NCBI RefSeq assembly: GCF_022760965.1
Contig: NZ_JAKVIJ010000012.1
Span: 79,582 to 143,581 of the forward strand
From: Simplicispira sedimenti
GTDB lineage: Bacteria > Pseudomonadota > Gammaproteobacteria > Burkholderiales > Burkholderiaceae_C
Length of the DNA: 64,000 nucleotides
Direction: 5' to 3'
Shown here: positions 20,255 to 28,646 of the stretch, piece by piece
How positions within the stretch are numbered: position 1 is the stretch's first letter
How the letters are laid out: each line of letters starts with the position of its first letter
The notes under the pieces: generated by a model
Seen by the model: only the letters and a program-made list of their open reading frames with translations
Told to the model about the DNA's origin: nothing
Database searches by the model: none
Position numbers and translations under genes: made by a program

Positions 20255-20272
20255 CTGTCACGAAACGGTCAC
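20255..20272 (+). promoter_or_regulatory. Pho box upstream of ppk1
   Basis: CTGTCACGAAACGGTCAC matches the Pho box consensus at 14 of 18 positions, with two GTCAC half-sites 11 bp apart. It lies 49 bases before the ppk1 ATG. Confidence 0.75.
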
Positions 20273-20320
20273 CGTGTTGTCGAATACTTCCGTGGTTCCC
20301 CTTTGCTGGTGATTGCGTCC

Positions 20321-22531
20321 ATGACCACAACAAAAAAAGCCGATAGTGCTACGGAAGCTGCTTTGATCCCCTCTGCCCAGATCCAGGGTTTTCCGCATGT
20401 GTTGGACGCTGTGGGGCACGTTGCGACCGCTCCTGCGGCAGCGGCGCTTTCCCCTGCAGCAGCCCGCGCATCGGCGGCGCAGTTGCGTTTGCTGGACCGA
20501 GACCACAGCATCCTGGCATTCAACGAACGGGTGTTCCATTGGGTGGGCCGCAAGGATGTGCCTTTGCTGGAACGCCTGCGCTATCTGTGCATCGTTTCCT
20601 CGAACCTGGACGAGTTCTTTGAGGTGCGTGCCGAGCCGCACATCACCGCAGCCCGTACCGGTGAAACCAAAGGCGAGCACACCGTTGCGACCTTTGAAGC
20701 GCTATCGGCCAAGGCGCACGACCTGGTGGAACGCCAGTACGCCTTGTACAACGATGCGCTGATGCCTGCGTTGGCACGTGAAGGGGTGCGCGTCGTCTCG
20801 CACGGTGAGCGCAACGCTGCCCAGCGTCGCTGGGTGCATGAGTATTTTGTGCGCGAGGTGCGCCCTCTGCTGGTACCCATCAGCCTGGACCCGGCGCACC
20901 CGTTCCCCCAGGTGGCGAACAAATCGCTGAACTTCATCGTGCGCCTCAAGGGCAGCGACGCGTTTGGGCGTGAGAACGAGATCGCCATTGTTCGCGTCCC
21001 ACGCCTGTTGCCGCGCTTCACGCGCATGCCTGCCAAGGTAGCCCCCAAGGGCATGCAGTTTGTCAGTGTCTCCAGCGTGGTGCGCGCGCACCTGACGGAT
21101 TTGTTCCCCGGCCGCGAGGTGGTGGAGTTCGCGCAGTTTCGGGTCACGCGGCATTCCGACTTGGCGGTGGATGAGGAAGATGTGCGCAACCTTCGCACGG
21201 TGCTGCGCCAGGGCTTGCAACACCGCAACTTCGGCACTGCAGTGCGACTGGAGGTTTCTGCGGGGAGTTCCGAGTACCTGGCCGATTTTCTGCTGCGCCA
21301 GTTCGACCTGCCGCGCGCCGCGCTCTATCGCGTGCAAGGCCCTGTGAACCTGGTGCGGTTTTCGCAGCTCATTGATCTGGTCGCCAATCCTGCCTGGATG
21401 TTTGCCCCATGGCGCCCCACCTGGCCCCATCAAATCCAACCGAGTGCGTCGATTCTTGAACAGCTCAAGCAAGGGGATGTGCTGTTGCATCAGCCCTTCG
21501 AGAGTTTTGATGGCGTACTGGCCTTCTTGCGAGAGGCAGTGCACGATCCGCAGGTGGTCGCTATCAAGCAGACCATTTACCGCACTGGGTCGGATCCGCA
21601 AATGCTGGACTTGCTGCGCGAAGCTGTGCGCCGTGGCAAGGAAGTGATGGCCGTGGTGGAGTTGAAAGCCCGGTTTGACGAGGAGGCCAACATCAACTGG
21701 GCCGAGGCCCTTGAGTCTGTGGGGGCGCAGGTCGTGTACGGTGTGGTGGGGCTCAAGACGCACGCCAAGATGCTGCTGGTCACCCGCCGTGAAGGGCGAC
21801 AGATGGTGCGCTACGGCCACCTGGGCACCGGCAACTACAACCCCAGCACGGCACGCTTGTACACGGATCTGAGCTTTCTCACGGCCGACCGCGACATCAC
21901 GGCCGACATGGACAATGTGTTCAACCACCTGGCCAGCCAAAATCGCCTGCCGCGCATGCGGCGCCTGCTGGTGGCACCGTTTCACCTGCACCGTCGCATG
22001 CTGGAAAAGATCGACCAGGTGGGGCTGGCGGCAGCACGCGGAGAGGGCGGGCGCATCGTCGCCAAGATGAATGCCCTGACCGACGAGGCCCTGGTGCGTG
22101 CCCTGGTGCTGGCCGGCCAGCGTGGTGCGCGCATCGATCTCATTGTGCGCGGTGCCTGTATCCTGCCGCCGCAACTGGCGGGGGTGACAGAGAACATCCG
22201 TGTGCGATCCATCATCGGGCGGTTTCTGGAGCATTCACGGGTTTTTTACTTCCGCTGTGGCAAGGAAGAAGAGCTGTACTGCTCCAGTGCCGACTGGATG
22301 AACCGCAACATGATGCGCCGGGTGGAATTGGCCTGGCCTGTGACCGACCCCAAGCTGCGCCAGCGCATCATCGACGAATGCCTGGTGGCCTACCTGCGTG
22401 ACAGCCGTGATGCCTGGGAGTTGCAACCCGACGGCAGCTACCGCATGGCGGGCAATGTGCTCAAGGGCATGGGAGCGCAGGCAGCGCTGACCAGTCGCTA
22501 CGCGCCAGCACCCGCGCCGCGCAACGCTTGA
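20321..22531 (+). CDS. ppk1: Polyphosphate kinase 1
   Basis: Reversibly polymerises the gamma-phosphate of ATP into polyphosphate. The 736-residue protein has the PPK1 plan: N-terminal domain (LLDRDHSILAFNERV, LCIVSSNLDEFFEVR), head domain, and two PLD-like C-terminal domains. The autophosphorylated histidine is H481 in GLKTHAKMLL; the second conserved histidine H500 in YGHLGTGNYNPST is 19 residues later, the same spacing as H435/H454 of E. coli. The ATG at 20321 is chosen over an in-frame TTG at 20303. A Pho box precedes it. sixA follows after a short gap. Confidence 0.97.
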   Translation: MTTTKKADSATEAALIPSAQIQGFPHVLDAVGHVATAPAAAALSPAAARASAAQLRLLDRDHSILAFNERVFHWVGRKDVPLLERLRYLCIVSSNLDEFFEVRAEPHITAARTGETKGEHTVATFEALSAKAHDLVERQYALYNDALMPALAREGVRVVSHGERNAAQRRWVHEYFVREVRPLLVPISLDPAHPFPQVANKSLNFIVRLKGSDAFGRENEIAIVRVPRLLPRFTRMPAKVAPKGMQFVSVSSVVRAHLTDLFPGREVVEFAQFRVTRHSDLAVDEEDVRNLRTVLRQGLQHRNFGTAVRLEVSAGSSEYLADFLLRQFDLPRAALYRVQGPVNLVRFSQLIDLVANPAWMFAPWRPTWPHQIQPSASILEQLKQGDVLLHQPFESFDGVLAFLREAVHDPQVVAIKQTIYRTGSDPQMLDLLREAVRRGKEVMAVVELKARFDEEANINWAEALESVGAQVVYGVVGLKTHAKMLLVTRREGRQMVRYGHLGTGNYNPSTARLYTDLSFLTADRDITADMDNVFNHLASQNRLPRMRRLLVAPFHLHRRMLEKIDQVGLAAARGEGGRIVAKMNALTDEALVRALVLAGQRGARIDLIVRGACILPPQLAGVTENIRVRSIIGRFLEHSRVFYFRCGKEEELYCSSADWMNRNMMRRVELAWPVTDPKLRQRIIDECLVAYLRDSRDAWELQPDGSYRMAGNVLKGMGAQAALTSRYAPAPAPRNA

Positions 22532-22545
22532 TGGACGAGGGTGGT

Positions 22546-23007
22546 ATGGATCTGATCCTGTGGCGACACGCCGAAGCCGAAGAGGGGGGCGTGGGCATGG
22601 ACGACCTGCAGCGTGCCCTGACACCTCGGGGTGAAAAACAGGCCGTGCGCATGGCAGCCTGGCTGGACCGTCAATTGCCCGAAGGCCTGCGCGTGCTCTG
22701 CAGCCCTGCACGTCGTACCGAACAGACGGCCCAGGCCCTGGGCCGCAAATACAAGCTGCGCGCTGAATTGCTGCCCAATGGCACTGCGCAGGATTTGCTG
22801 GATCTGGTCCAGTGGCCCCAAGGCAAGGGGGCCATTCTGGTGGTGGGCCACCAGCCTGCGCTGGGTCAGGTTGTGGCCCGCGTGCTGGGCATGTCGGTGG
22901 GGGAGTGCGCGGTGCGCAAGGGCTCGGTCTGGTGGTTGCGCCAGCGTGAGCGTGCAGGGCAGACTGAAACCGTGCTGCTCAGCGTGCAGTCCCCCGAGTT
23001 TCTCTGA
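22546..23007 (+). CDS. sixA: Phosphohistidine phosphatase SixA
   Basis: A histidine-phosphatase-superfamily enzyme of 153 residues. The catalytic RHG-type motif is RHAEAE (R7, H8); the second histidine is in VVGHQPALGQV. SixA removes phosphate from histidine on signalling proteins; in E. coli it acts on NPr of the nitrogen PTS. The ATG at 22546 has GAGG at a good distance and gives the canonical MDLILWRHAE. The frame opens slightly earlier (ATG 22531) and overlaps the ppk1 stop, so coupling with ppk1 is likely. Confidence 0.92.
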   Translation: MDLILWRHAEAEEGGVGMDDLQRALTPRGEKQAVRMAAWLDRQLPEGLRVLCSPARRTEQTAQALGRKYKLRAELLPNGTAQDLLDLVQWPQGKGAILVVGHQPALGQVVARVLGMSVGECAVRKGSVWWLRQRERAGQTETVLLSVQSPEFL

Positions 23008-23014
23008 GTTTCCG

Positions 23015-23028
23015 ACCCCTGAAGGGGT
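23015..23028. terminator. Short hairpin between convergent sixA and the H1-like gene
   Basis: ACCCC (23015-23019) pairs with GGGGT (23024-23028) around TGAA, directly between the two stops. It has no T-run; weak support as a transcript end. Confidence 0.3.
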
Positions 23029-23031
23029 GGA

Positions 23032-23520
23032 TCACTTGTCGGATTTGGGCCTGCCGGTCTTGATGGTGGGAACGGCCTCCAAGGCCGCATGCAACGCGTT
23101 GGGGGACATGGCCAGCAGTGCCATCAGCCCAGCGCGCAGCAACTCGCTCTTTTTGGCGGGCCGACCCAGCGCCACACTGCGCTCCTTCAGCGTGTCGATG
23201 CCGGCGTATTCATCCTTGGGGATGGTGAAACTGTCGCGCACCAGCTTGGGCTTCTTCGGCTTGGCTTCTGCCTTGGTGGGCTTTGCGGCCACGGGTTTGG
23301 CGGCTGCAGGCTTTGCCACGATGGCTTTGGAGGCGGTGCGCTTGGTGGCGGGGGCCTTGGCAGCGGGTTTCTTGGCGGCTGGCGCCTTGGGTGTGGCGAC
23401 CTTGCTCACGGCTGGTTTGGTAACCGCCTTGCGTGCAGGTGCCTTGGCGCTGGGCGCTGGGGTTGCGGCCGCCTTGGGTGTGCTTGCTTCTGTGGTGGGG
23501 GTGCTGGGGGTGTTGTTCAT
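23032..23520 (-). CDS. Histone H1-like Lys/Ala/Pro-rich protein with C-terminal RHH-like domain
   Basis: 162 residues in two parts. Residues 1-95 are low-complexity repeats of KAPAAK/KPAAAKP type, like eukaryotic histone H1 tails and bacterial AlgP/HctB-like proteins, and probably bind nucleic acid (or polyphosphate) nonspecifically. Residues 96-162 are an ordered segment (VRDSFTIPKDEYAGIDTLKE, then KKSELLRAGLMALLAM) that reads like a ribbon-helix-helix strand and helices. It lies between sixA and ppx within the phosphate island and is transcribed in the ppx direction. Function is inferred only. Confidence 0.72.
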   Translation of the reverse strand: MNNTPSTPTTEASTPKAAATPAPSAKAPARKAVTKPAVSKVATPKAPAAKKPAAKAPATKRTASKAIVAKPAAAKPVAAKPTKAEAKPKKPKLVRDSFTIPKDEYAGIDTLKERSVALGRPAKKSELLRAGLMALLAMSPNALHAALEAVPTIKTGRPKSDK

Positions 23521-23566
23521 AAATACTCCTTTGAACGATATAAATAGTATAAATCGTTTATACCGT

Positions 23567-25045
23567 TCATGGCAGCTGTACGTCCAGTTCCCAGCCTGTG
23601 CGCTGCCAGGCTTCTATTTCTTCGCGCAACAGGTATGCCGATTGGGGGTAGCTTGCCGCCCAGCCGGTGCGCGCACGCAGGGAGAAGCGGCTGCCATCCA
23701 GGCCCAGGGTCAGTCCGTGCAGATCGGGGTCGCGCCGTGCGTGACACAGAATCACGGCCAGCCGCAGGCACAGCAGTTGCACGGCAAACAAGGTGTCGCC
23801 CAGGTCGGCCTCGATCTTGCGCACTTTGCCCCTGTGGCCCAATACCAGTGCACCCAGGCGGTGCAGTTCGTGCTGGGCAAAGCCAGCCACATCGGTGTTG
23901 TCGAGGATGTAGGCGCCATGGCGGTGGTAGTCGCTGTGCGAGATGCGGCAGCCAATCTCATGCAACTGCGCTGCCCAGCCGAGTTTGCGCGCCCCTGTGC
24001 CCTCGTGGTCTGGCAAGGCTTGTGCAAACAGTTGCTCGGCCACGGTCGCCACACGGTGTGCCTGGTCGCGATCCACGGCAAAGCTCTGCACCAGGCCTTG
24101 CACCGTCGAGGTCCGCAGGTCGGTCTCGGGCAGCTCGCGGTCCAGCATGTCGTACAGGGCGCCCTGGCGCAGCGCACCCTGGGCCACTTGCATGCTGCGG
24201 ATCTCGAGCAGGTCAAACAAGGCCCGCAGGATAGACAGGCCGCCGCCGATGACGGCCCTGCGGTCGTCCTTGAGTCCTTCCAGCCGTACCTTGTCTGCGC
24301 TTTGGGCGCGCAGCAGGCGTTCGCGCAGCCAGTCCAGTCCCTCGTGCGTCAGCTCGCCGGGGCTGAAGCCAGCGGCGGTCAGCATGTCGCCTACCGCGCC
24401 AATGGTGCCCGAGGAGCCATAGGCCACATCCCAGGTGTCGGGGCGGTAGGTGCTCAGGGCTTCATCGAGCACGGCCTTGGCGGCGATTTCCGCGGTGGCA
24501 AAGGCCTGTTGTGTGAACTGCCCCTGTGGAAAGTAACGGCTGGACCAGGCCACACTGCCCACGCGAAACGAGGCCACCGCCTCGGGCCGAAAGCGCTGGC
24601 CCAGTATCAGTTCGGTGGAGCGGCCGCCAATGTCCACGACCAAGCGCTTCTCGTCGGACTGGGGCAGCAGGCGGGCCACGCCTTGGTAGATCAGGCGCGC
24701 TTCCTCAGGGCCAGATATCACATCGATGGGGTGGCCCAGCAGCTCACTGCCCCGGTGCAGGAAAACATCGCGGTTGCGCGCTTCGCGCAGCGTCTGGGTG
24801 GCCACCGCACGCACCCGCGCGCGGGGGAAATCGGCGAGCCGCTCGGCAAAACGTGCCAGGCAGTCCCAGCCACGCTGCATGGCTTCGACGCTGAGGTTGT
24901 GTTCACGGTCCAGGCCGTTGCCCTGGCGCACGGTCTCCTTGAGGTAGTCCACGCGCTGGATGCGTCCATGCTCGTAGAGCCCGATTTCCAGGCGAAAGCT
25001 GTTCGACCCCAGGTCGACAGCGGCAAGAAGGGTTCCGTTTTGCAT
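23567..25045 (-). CDS. ppx: Exopolyphosphatase (Ppx/GppA family)
   Basis: Releases phosphate processively from polyphosphate ends, or hydrolyses pppGpp. The 492 residues show the ASKHA phosphatase fold: VDLGSNSFRLEIG near the N-terminus, ATQTLREARNRDVFL, catalytic-glutamate region ISGPEEARLIYQGV, VVDIGGRSTELILG and YGSSGTIGAVGDML. A C-terminal HD-like helical domain has LHEIGCRISHSDYHRHGAYI. The ATG giving MQNGTLLAAVDLG is used. It is divergent from the lipoprotein/pst side of the island and is the degradative counterpart of ppk1. Confidence 0.95.
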   Translation of the reverse strand: MQNGTLLAAVDLGSNSFRLEIGLYEHGRIQRVDYLKETVRQGNGLDREHNLSVEAMQRGWDCLARFAERLADFPRARVRAVATQTLREARNRDVFLHRGSELLGHPIDVISGPEEARLIYQGVARLLPQSDEKRLVVDIGGRSTELILGQRFRPEAVASFRVGSVAWSSRYFPQGQFTQQAFATAEIAAKAVLDEALSTYRPDTWDVAYGSSGTIGAVGDMLTAAGFSPGELTHEGLDWLRERLLRAQSADKVRLEGLKDDRRAVIGGGLSILRALFDLLEIRSMQVAQGALRQGALYDMLDRELPETDLRTSTVQGLVQSFAVDRDQAHRVATVAEQLFAQALPDHEGTGARKLGWAAQLHEIGCRISHSDYHRHGAYILDNTDVAGFAQHELHRLGALVLGHRGKVRKIEADLGDTLFAVQLLCLRLAVILCHARRDPDLHGLTLGLDGSRFSLRARTGWAASYPQSAYLLREEIEAWQRTGWELDVQLP

Positions 25046-25170
25046 TGTTGGAATGAAAAGGTGGTGCGCCAGGGGCCGCCATGGCGAGCTTGTGGGGTTC
25101 GAGTGTGCCGGTGGTTTTTGACAACCTCGTGATTGTTGCGTCACGGATGTCAAAGCAACGGCATCAAGCA

Positions 25171-25208
25171 GTCAAAAAACCATCACGAACAGTTCACGAT
25201 ACCGTCAC
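25171..25208 (+). promoter_or_regulatory. Tandem Pho-box repeats upstream of the lipoprotein gene
   Basis: Four half-sites at exact 11-bp spacing: GTCAA (25171), ATCAC (25182), TTCAC (25193), GTCAC (25204). They end 49 bases before the ATG, the same offset as the Pho box of ppk1. Strong candidate for tandem PhoB binding. Confidence 0.75.
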
Positions 25209-25257
25209 AGACGCTTGCAATAGTGCCAGGGTTTCCTTTCAAACCTCTGGAGTGATC

Positions 25258-25569
25258 ATGAAATCTGTGCTTTCCCTTCTTGCCCTGGCCGGTGTGGCCG
25301 TGATGTCGGGCTGCGCTTCCAGCCCCTCCGTGCCTGCGGGCATGCAGGCAGGCAAGTTTGTGTCGTACGAGTGCGAAGGCGGCAAGCGCCTCCAGGCGCG
25401 CCTTGCCGCGGACGGCAGCACCGTGCGCATCCGCCACGAAGGGGGCTACGAACTGGATCGCAAGGGCAATGGTGTGTACGAGGGCGAGGGCTGGCGCCTG
25501 GAGACCCAGGGCAAGGTGGAACTGCACCACCATGGCAAGCCTGTGGCGCGCGCTTGCCGTGCTGTCTGA
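25258..25569 (+). CDS. Small MliC-like lipoprotein
   Basis: A 103-residue exported lipoprotein. Signal peptide MKSVLSLLALAGVAVMSGC ends in a lipobox with C19. The mature part has SYECEGGKRLQARLAADGS, then RIRHEGGYEL and a C-terminal cysteine (ARACRAV). This resembles the compact beta-barrel of MliC/PliC inhibitors of c-type lysozyme, whose conserved features include a YxCxxG motif and a disulfide. The match is by eye. It has its own tandem Pho boxes and sits directly before pstS. The ATG at 25258 is clear; earlier frame opening lacks a signal peptide. Confidence 0.65.
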   Translation: MKSVLSLLALAGVAVMSGCASSPSVPAGMQAGKFVSYECEGGKRLQARLAADGSTVRIRHEGGYELDRKGNGVYEGEGWRLETQGKVELHHHGKPVARACRAV

Positions 25570-25574
25570 GCGAC

Positions 25575-25603
25575 TTGTCATCAATCAGTCACACAAAGCT
25601 CAT
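25575..25603 (+). promoter_or_regulatory. Pho box upstream of pstS
   Basis: TTGTCATCAATCAGTCAC at 25575-25592 is a close Pho box. A third half-site (CTCAT, 25599) continues the 11-bp period. It lies just after the lipoprotein stop, 40-70 bases before the pstS ATG. Confidence 0.75.
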
Positions 25604-25642
25604 AAATTCATCGCAATCCTTTCATTTTTACGAAAGTAACCC

Positions 25643-26635
25643 ATGCAAACTAACCCCATCAAGTCGCTGATCGCTGTGTCCACCCTGGCATTTTTGGGTG
25701 CCCCGGCGTTTGCGCAGGTCGTCAAGGTCGATGGTTCGAGCACCGTCTATCCGGTGACCGAAGCCGTGGCCGAAGAATTCCAGAAGGCCAACAAGGGCAT
25801 GAAGGTCACGGTCGGTGTGTCAGGCACCGGTGGCGGCTTCAAGAAGTTCTGCCGTGGCGAAACCGACATCTCCAACGCTTCGCGCCCGATCGCGGCCAAG
25901 GAGATGGAAGCGTGCCGCGCTGCGGGCGTGGAGTATTTTGAAGTGCCGGTGGCCTTCGACGCGTTGACCGTGGTGATCAACCCCAAGAACGCCTGGCTCA
26001 AGCAAGCCACCGTGGCCGAGTTGAAGAAGCTCTGGGAGCCCGAAGCCCAGGGCAAGGTCACGCACTGGAACCAGGTCAACCCTGCCTGGCCCAACCAGCC
26101 CATCAAGCTGTTTGGTGCAGGTGCCGACTCGGGCACGTTCGACTACTTCACCGAAGCCATTGTGGGCAAGTCCAAGTCCAGCCGTGGTGACTTCACCGCG
26201 TCGGAAGACGACAACGTGCTGGTGCAGGGTGTGGCTGGCGATGTCAATGCCATCGGCTACTTCGGTTACGCCTACTACGCCGAGAACACTGCCAAGCTCA
26301 AGGCGCTGCCCATCGTCGAGAAGGAAGGCAAGCCTGCCGTGGCCCCGAGCGAGAAGACCGTTCTGGACGGCTCCTACCAGCCGCTGTCGCGTCCCATCTT
26401 CATTTATGTGAACGCCAAGTCGCTTTCCAAGCCCGAGGTGAAGAAGTTTGTGGACTTCTACATGACCGAGGGCGGCAAGATGGCTTCCGAAGTGAAGTAC
26501 GTTCCGCTGCCCGCTGAGGCCTACAAGATGGCCCAGGACCACATCAACAAGGGCAAGAAGGGCACCGTGTTTGGTGGCAAGAACGAAGTCGGCATCACCA
26601 TCAAGGAACTGCTGGCCCGCGAAGCCAAGATGTAA
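25643..26635 (+). CDS. pstS: Phosphate ABC transporter substrate-binding protein PstS
   Basis: Periplasmic high-affinity phosphate-binding protein (330 residues). Residues 1-24 are a signal peptide ending at AFA. The mature start VVKVDGSSTVYPVTEAVAEE and the phosphate-contact segments SGTGGGFKKFCRGETDISNASRP (in parts) and GADSGTFDYF are those of the PstS family with C-type DGSST/SGT/DSGTFD motifs. It is first in pstSCAB-phoU-phoBR, behind a Pho box. The high expression expected of PstS compared with the membrane subunits fits its place at the operon head. Confidence 0.96.
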   Translation: MQTNPIKSLIAVSTLAFLGAPAFAQVVKVDGSSTVYPVTEAVAEEFQKANKGMKVTVGVSGTGGGFKKFCRGETDISNASRPIAAKEMEACRAAGVEYFEVPVAFDALTVVINPKNAWLKQATVAELKKLWEPEAQGKVTHWNQVNPAWPNQPIKLFGAGADSGTFDYFTEAIVGKSKSSRGDFTASEDDNVLVQGVAGDVNAIGYFGYAYYAENTAKLKALPIVEKEGKPAVAPSEKTVLDGSYQPLSRPIFIYVNAKSLSKPEVKKFVDFYMTEGGKMASEVKYVPLPAEAYKMAQDHINKGKKGTVFGGKNEVGITIKELLAREAKM

Positions 26636-26754
26636 TGGCCTGAGCCATGGCGCCCTGCACACCTGCCCGTTGGGCGGGGCAGGGCTTTTCACGCAAACCG
26701 GTATGTCTGCTGATTCCTACAATGACCGCGACCTCCACAACCCCGGATCGAACC

Positions 26755-27690
26755 ATGTCGAATCCACCACTCACGGGTGATGCCAGGCTGGCGCAGTTGG
26801 CGCGATCCAAAGTCGCGCGCAAGCGCAAGGACCGCTTCGTCGAGAGCATTCTTTTGCTTGCGGCCTGTGTGTCGGTCTTCACCACCCTGGCCATCGTCTA
26901 TATCCTGATCAAGGAGTCGTTGGTGTTCTTCTCGCAGGTGCCACTGTGGGATTTCCTCACGGACACGCAGTGGACACCATTGTTCGATGACGCGCATTTC
27001 GGCATCTCGGTGCTGTTGGCTGGCACCCTTTCCAGCTCATTCGTGGCGCTGCTGATCGCAGTGCCGTTGGGCACGATCATCGCGATCTATCTGTCGGAGT
27101 TTGCCGGGCACAAGACGCGTGAAGTGCTCAAACCCATGCTGGAATTGCTGTCGGGCATTCCGACCATCATCTACGGCTTCTTTGCGCTGCTGGTGGTCAC
27201 ACCCTTGCTGCAAAAGCTCATGCCAGAGCTGCCCACGTTCAATATCCTCTCCGCCGGATTGGTGATGGGCATCATGATCATTCCGTACGTGTCTTCGCTG
27301 TCGGAAGACGCCATGCGGGCCGTTCCCATGAGCCTGCGCGAAGGCGCCTACGCCCTGGGTTCCACGCGCTTTCAGACTGCCACGCGGGTGGTGGTGCCTG
27401 CGGCGCTGTCGGGGATTGCATCGGCCTACATCCTGGGTATTTCGCGTGCTGTGGGCGAGACCATGATTCTTGCGGTGGCCGCCGGCATGCAGCCCAACCT
27501 GACACTCAACCCCATGGAGTCTGCCGCCACGATCACCTCGTTCATCGTGCAGGTGGCCCTTGGTGACCTGCCGCACGGCAGCGTCGGTTACCAGACCATT
27601 TTTGCTGCAGGCCTCACGCTGATGCTGCTGACCCTGTCTTTCAACCTGCTCGGCTACTGGCTGCGCCGCAAGTTCCGTGAGGCCTATTGA
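26755..27690 (+). CDS. pstC: Phosphate ABC transporter permease PstC
   Basis: Inner-membrane permease subunit of the Pst phosphate importer, about 311 residues and six helices. The ABC-permease EAA loop is SLREGAYALGSTRFQTATRVV. PSGIP-like LLSGIPTIIYGFFAL is typical of PstC. The start is uncertain: ATG at 26755 (MSNPPLTGDARL) is used, while ATG 26722 adds 11 residues and has no better ribosome-binding site. The stop overlaps the pstA ATG by one base (TGATG). Confidence 0.94.
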   Translation: MSNPPLTGDARLAQLARSKVARKRKDRFVESILLLAACVSVFTTLAIVYILIKESLVFFSQVPLWDFLTDTQWTPLFDDAHFGISVLLAGTLSSSFVALLIAVPLGTIIAIYLSEFAGHKTREVLKPMLELLSGIPTIIYGFFALLVVTPLLQKLMPELPTFNILSAGLVMGIMIIPYVSSLSEDAMRAVPMSLREGAYALGSTRFQTATRVVVPAALSGIASAYILGISRAVGETMILAVAAGMQPNLTLNPMESAATITSFIVQVALGDLPHGSVGYQTIFAAGLTLMLLTLSFNLLGYWLRRKFREAY

Positions 27691-28613
27691 TGAACTCTCC
27701 AACCGTTTCCAAAGAGCGGCTGCGCTCCATCATTCGTTCGCACAAGCGCTGGGACATTGTTTTCGGCATCGTTGGCCTCATGGCCATGTCGGTCGGCATT
27801 CTCACGCTCGTAGCGCTGTTCGCGCAGATGGTGATCGACGGCTTCCCGCGTCTCACGGCCGAGTTCTTCACCAACTTCCCCTCGCGCCGCGCCGGCCAGG
27901 CGGGCATCGTGTCTGCATGGGTCGGCTCCTTGCTGGTGATGTTGGTGACGGCCCTGTTCGCCATTCCGGTGGGTATTGCCAGCGCCATCTACCTGGAAGA
28001 GTACGCGCGCAAGAACTGGTTTACCGATGTGATTGAAATCAACATCACCAACCTGGCAGGTGTCCCGTCCATTGTGTACGGTTTGCTCGCCTTGGGATTG
28101 TTTGTGTACACCTTTGGTTTTGGCCAAAGCATTCTGTCAGCCGGCCTGACCCTTGCCTTGCTCATCCTGCCGATTGTGATTGTGGCAACACGCGAGGCCT
28201 TGCGCGCCATTCCGCAGACCGTGCGTGAAGCTGCCTACGCCTGTGGCGCCACCAAATGGCAGGTGTGCAGCGACCACCTCATTCCGTACGGCATGCCCGG
28301 CATTCTGACGGGGGTGATCATCGGCCTGTCCCGCGCCATTGGCGAGACTGCGCCCATCATCACGATTGGCGCGCTGACCTTCATTGCTTTCCTGCCACCC
28401 GCACCCTTCGTTGAGGGGGCCGGCATGTTCGACTGGCTGATGTCTCCGTTCACTGTGATGCCGATCCAGATTTTCAACTGGACCTCCCGCCCCGACCCGG
28501 CTTTCCACGCGAATGCGGCCGCTGCCAGCCTGGTGCTGGTGGTGCTGACGCTGAGCATGAACGCCACCGCCATCTGGTTGCGCTATCGCCTGCGCAAAAA
28601 CCTCAAGTGGTAA
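27690..28613 (+). CDS. pstA: Phosphate ABC transporter permease PstA
   Basis: Second inner-membrane permease subunit, 307 residues. Recognised by NLAGVPSIVYGLLALGLFVY, the EAA loop TVREAAYACGATKWQVCSDHL and RAIGETAPIITIGA. It starts at the ATG fused to the pstC stop, so translation is coupled. Works with PstC and the PstB ATPase. Confidence 0.95.
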   Translation: MNSPTVSKERLRSIIRSHKRWDIVFGIVGLMAMSVGILTLVALFAQMVIDGFPRLTAEFFTNFPSRRAGQAGIVSAWVGSLLVMLVTALFAIPVGIASAIYLEEYARKNWFTDVIEINITNLAGVPSIVYGLLALGLFVYTFGFGQSILSAGLTLALLILPIVIVATREALRAIPQTVREAAYACGATKWQVCSDHLIPYGMPGILTGVIIGLSRAIGETAPIITIGALTFIAFLPPAPFVEGAGMFDWLMSPFTVMPIQIFNWTSRPDPAFHANAAAASLVLVVLTLSMNATAIWLRYRLRKNLKW

Positions 28614-28646
28614 TCAACGCAACCCTGTCTGGAACCTTCTACGATC

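Noticed and set aside
22631..25132. 833-codon plus-strand open frame
   Set aside because: Antisense to ppx and the H1-like gene and overlapping sixA in another frame; composition is typical of a shadow.
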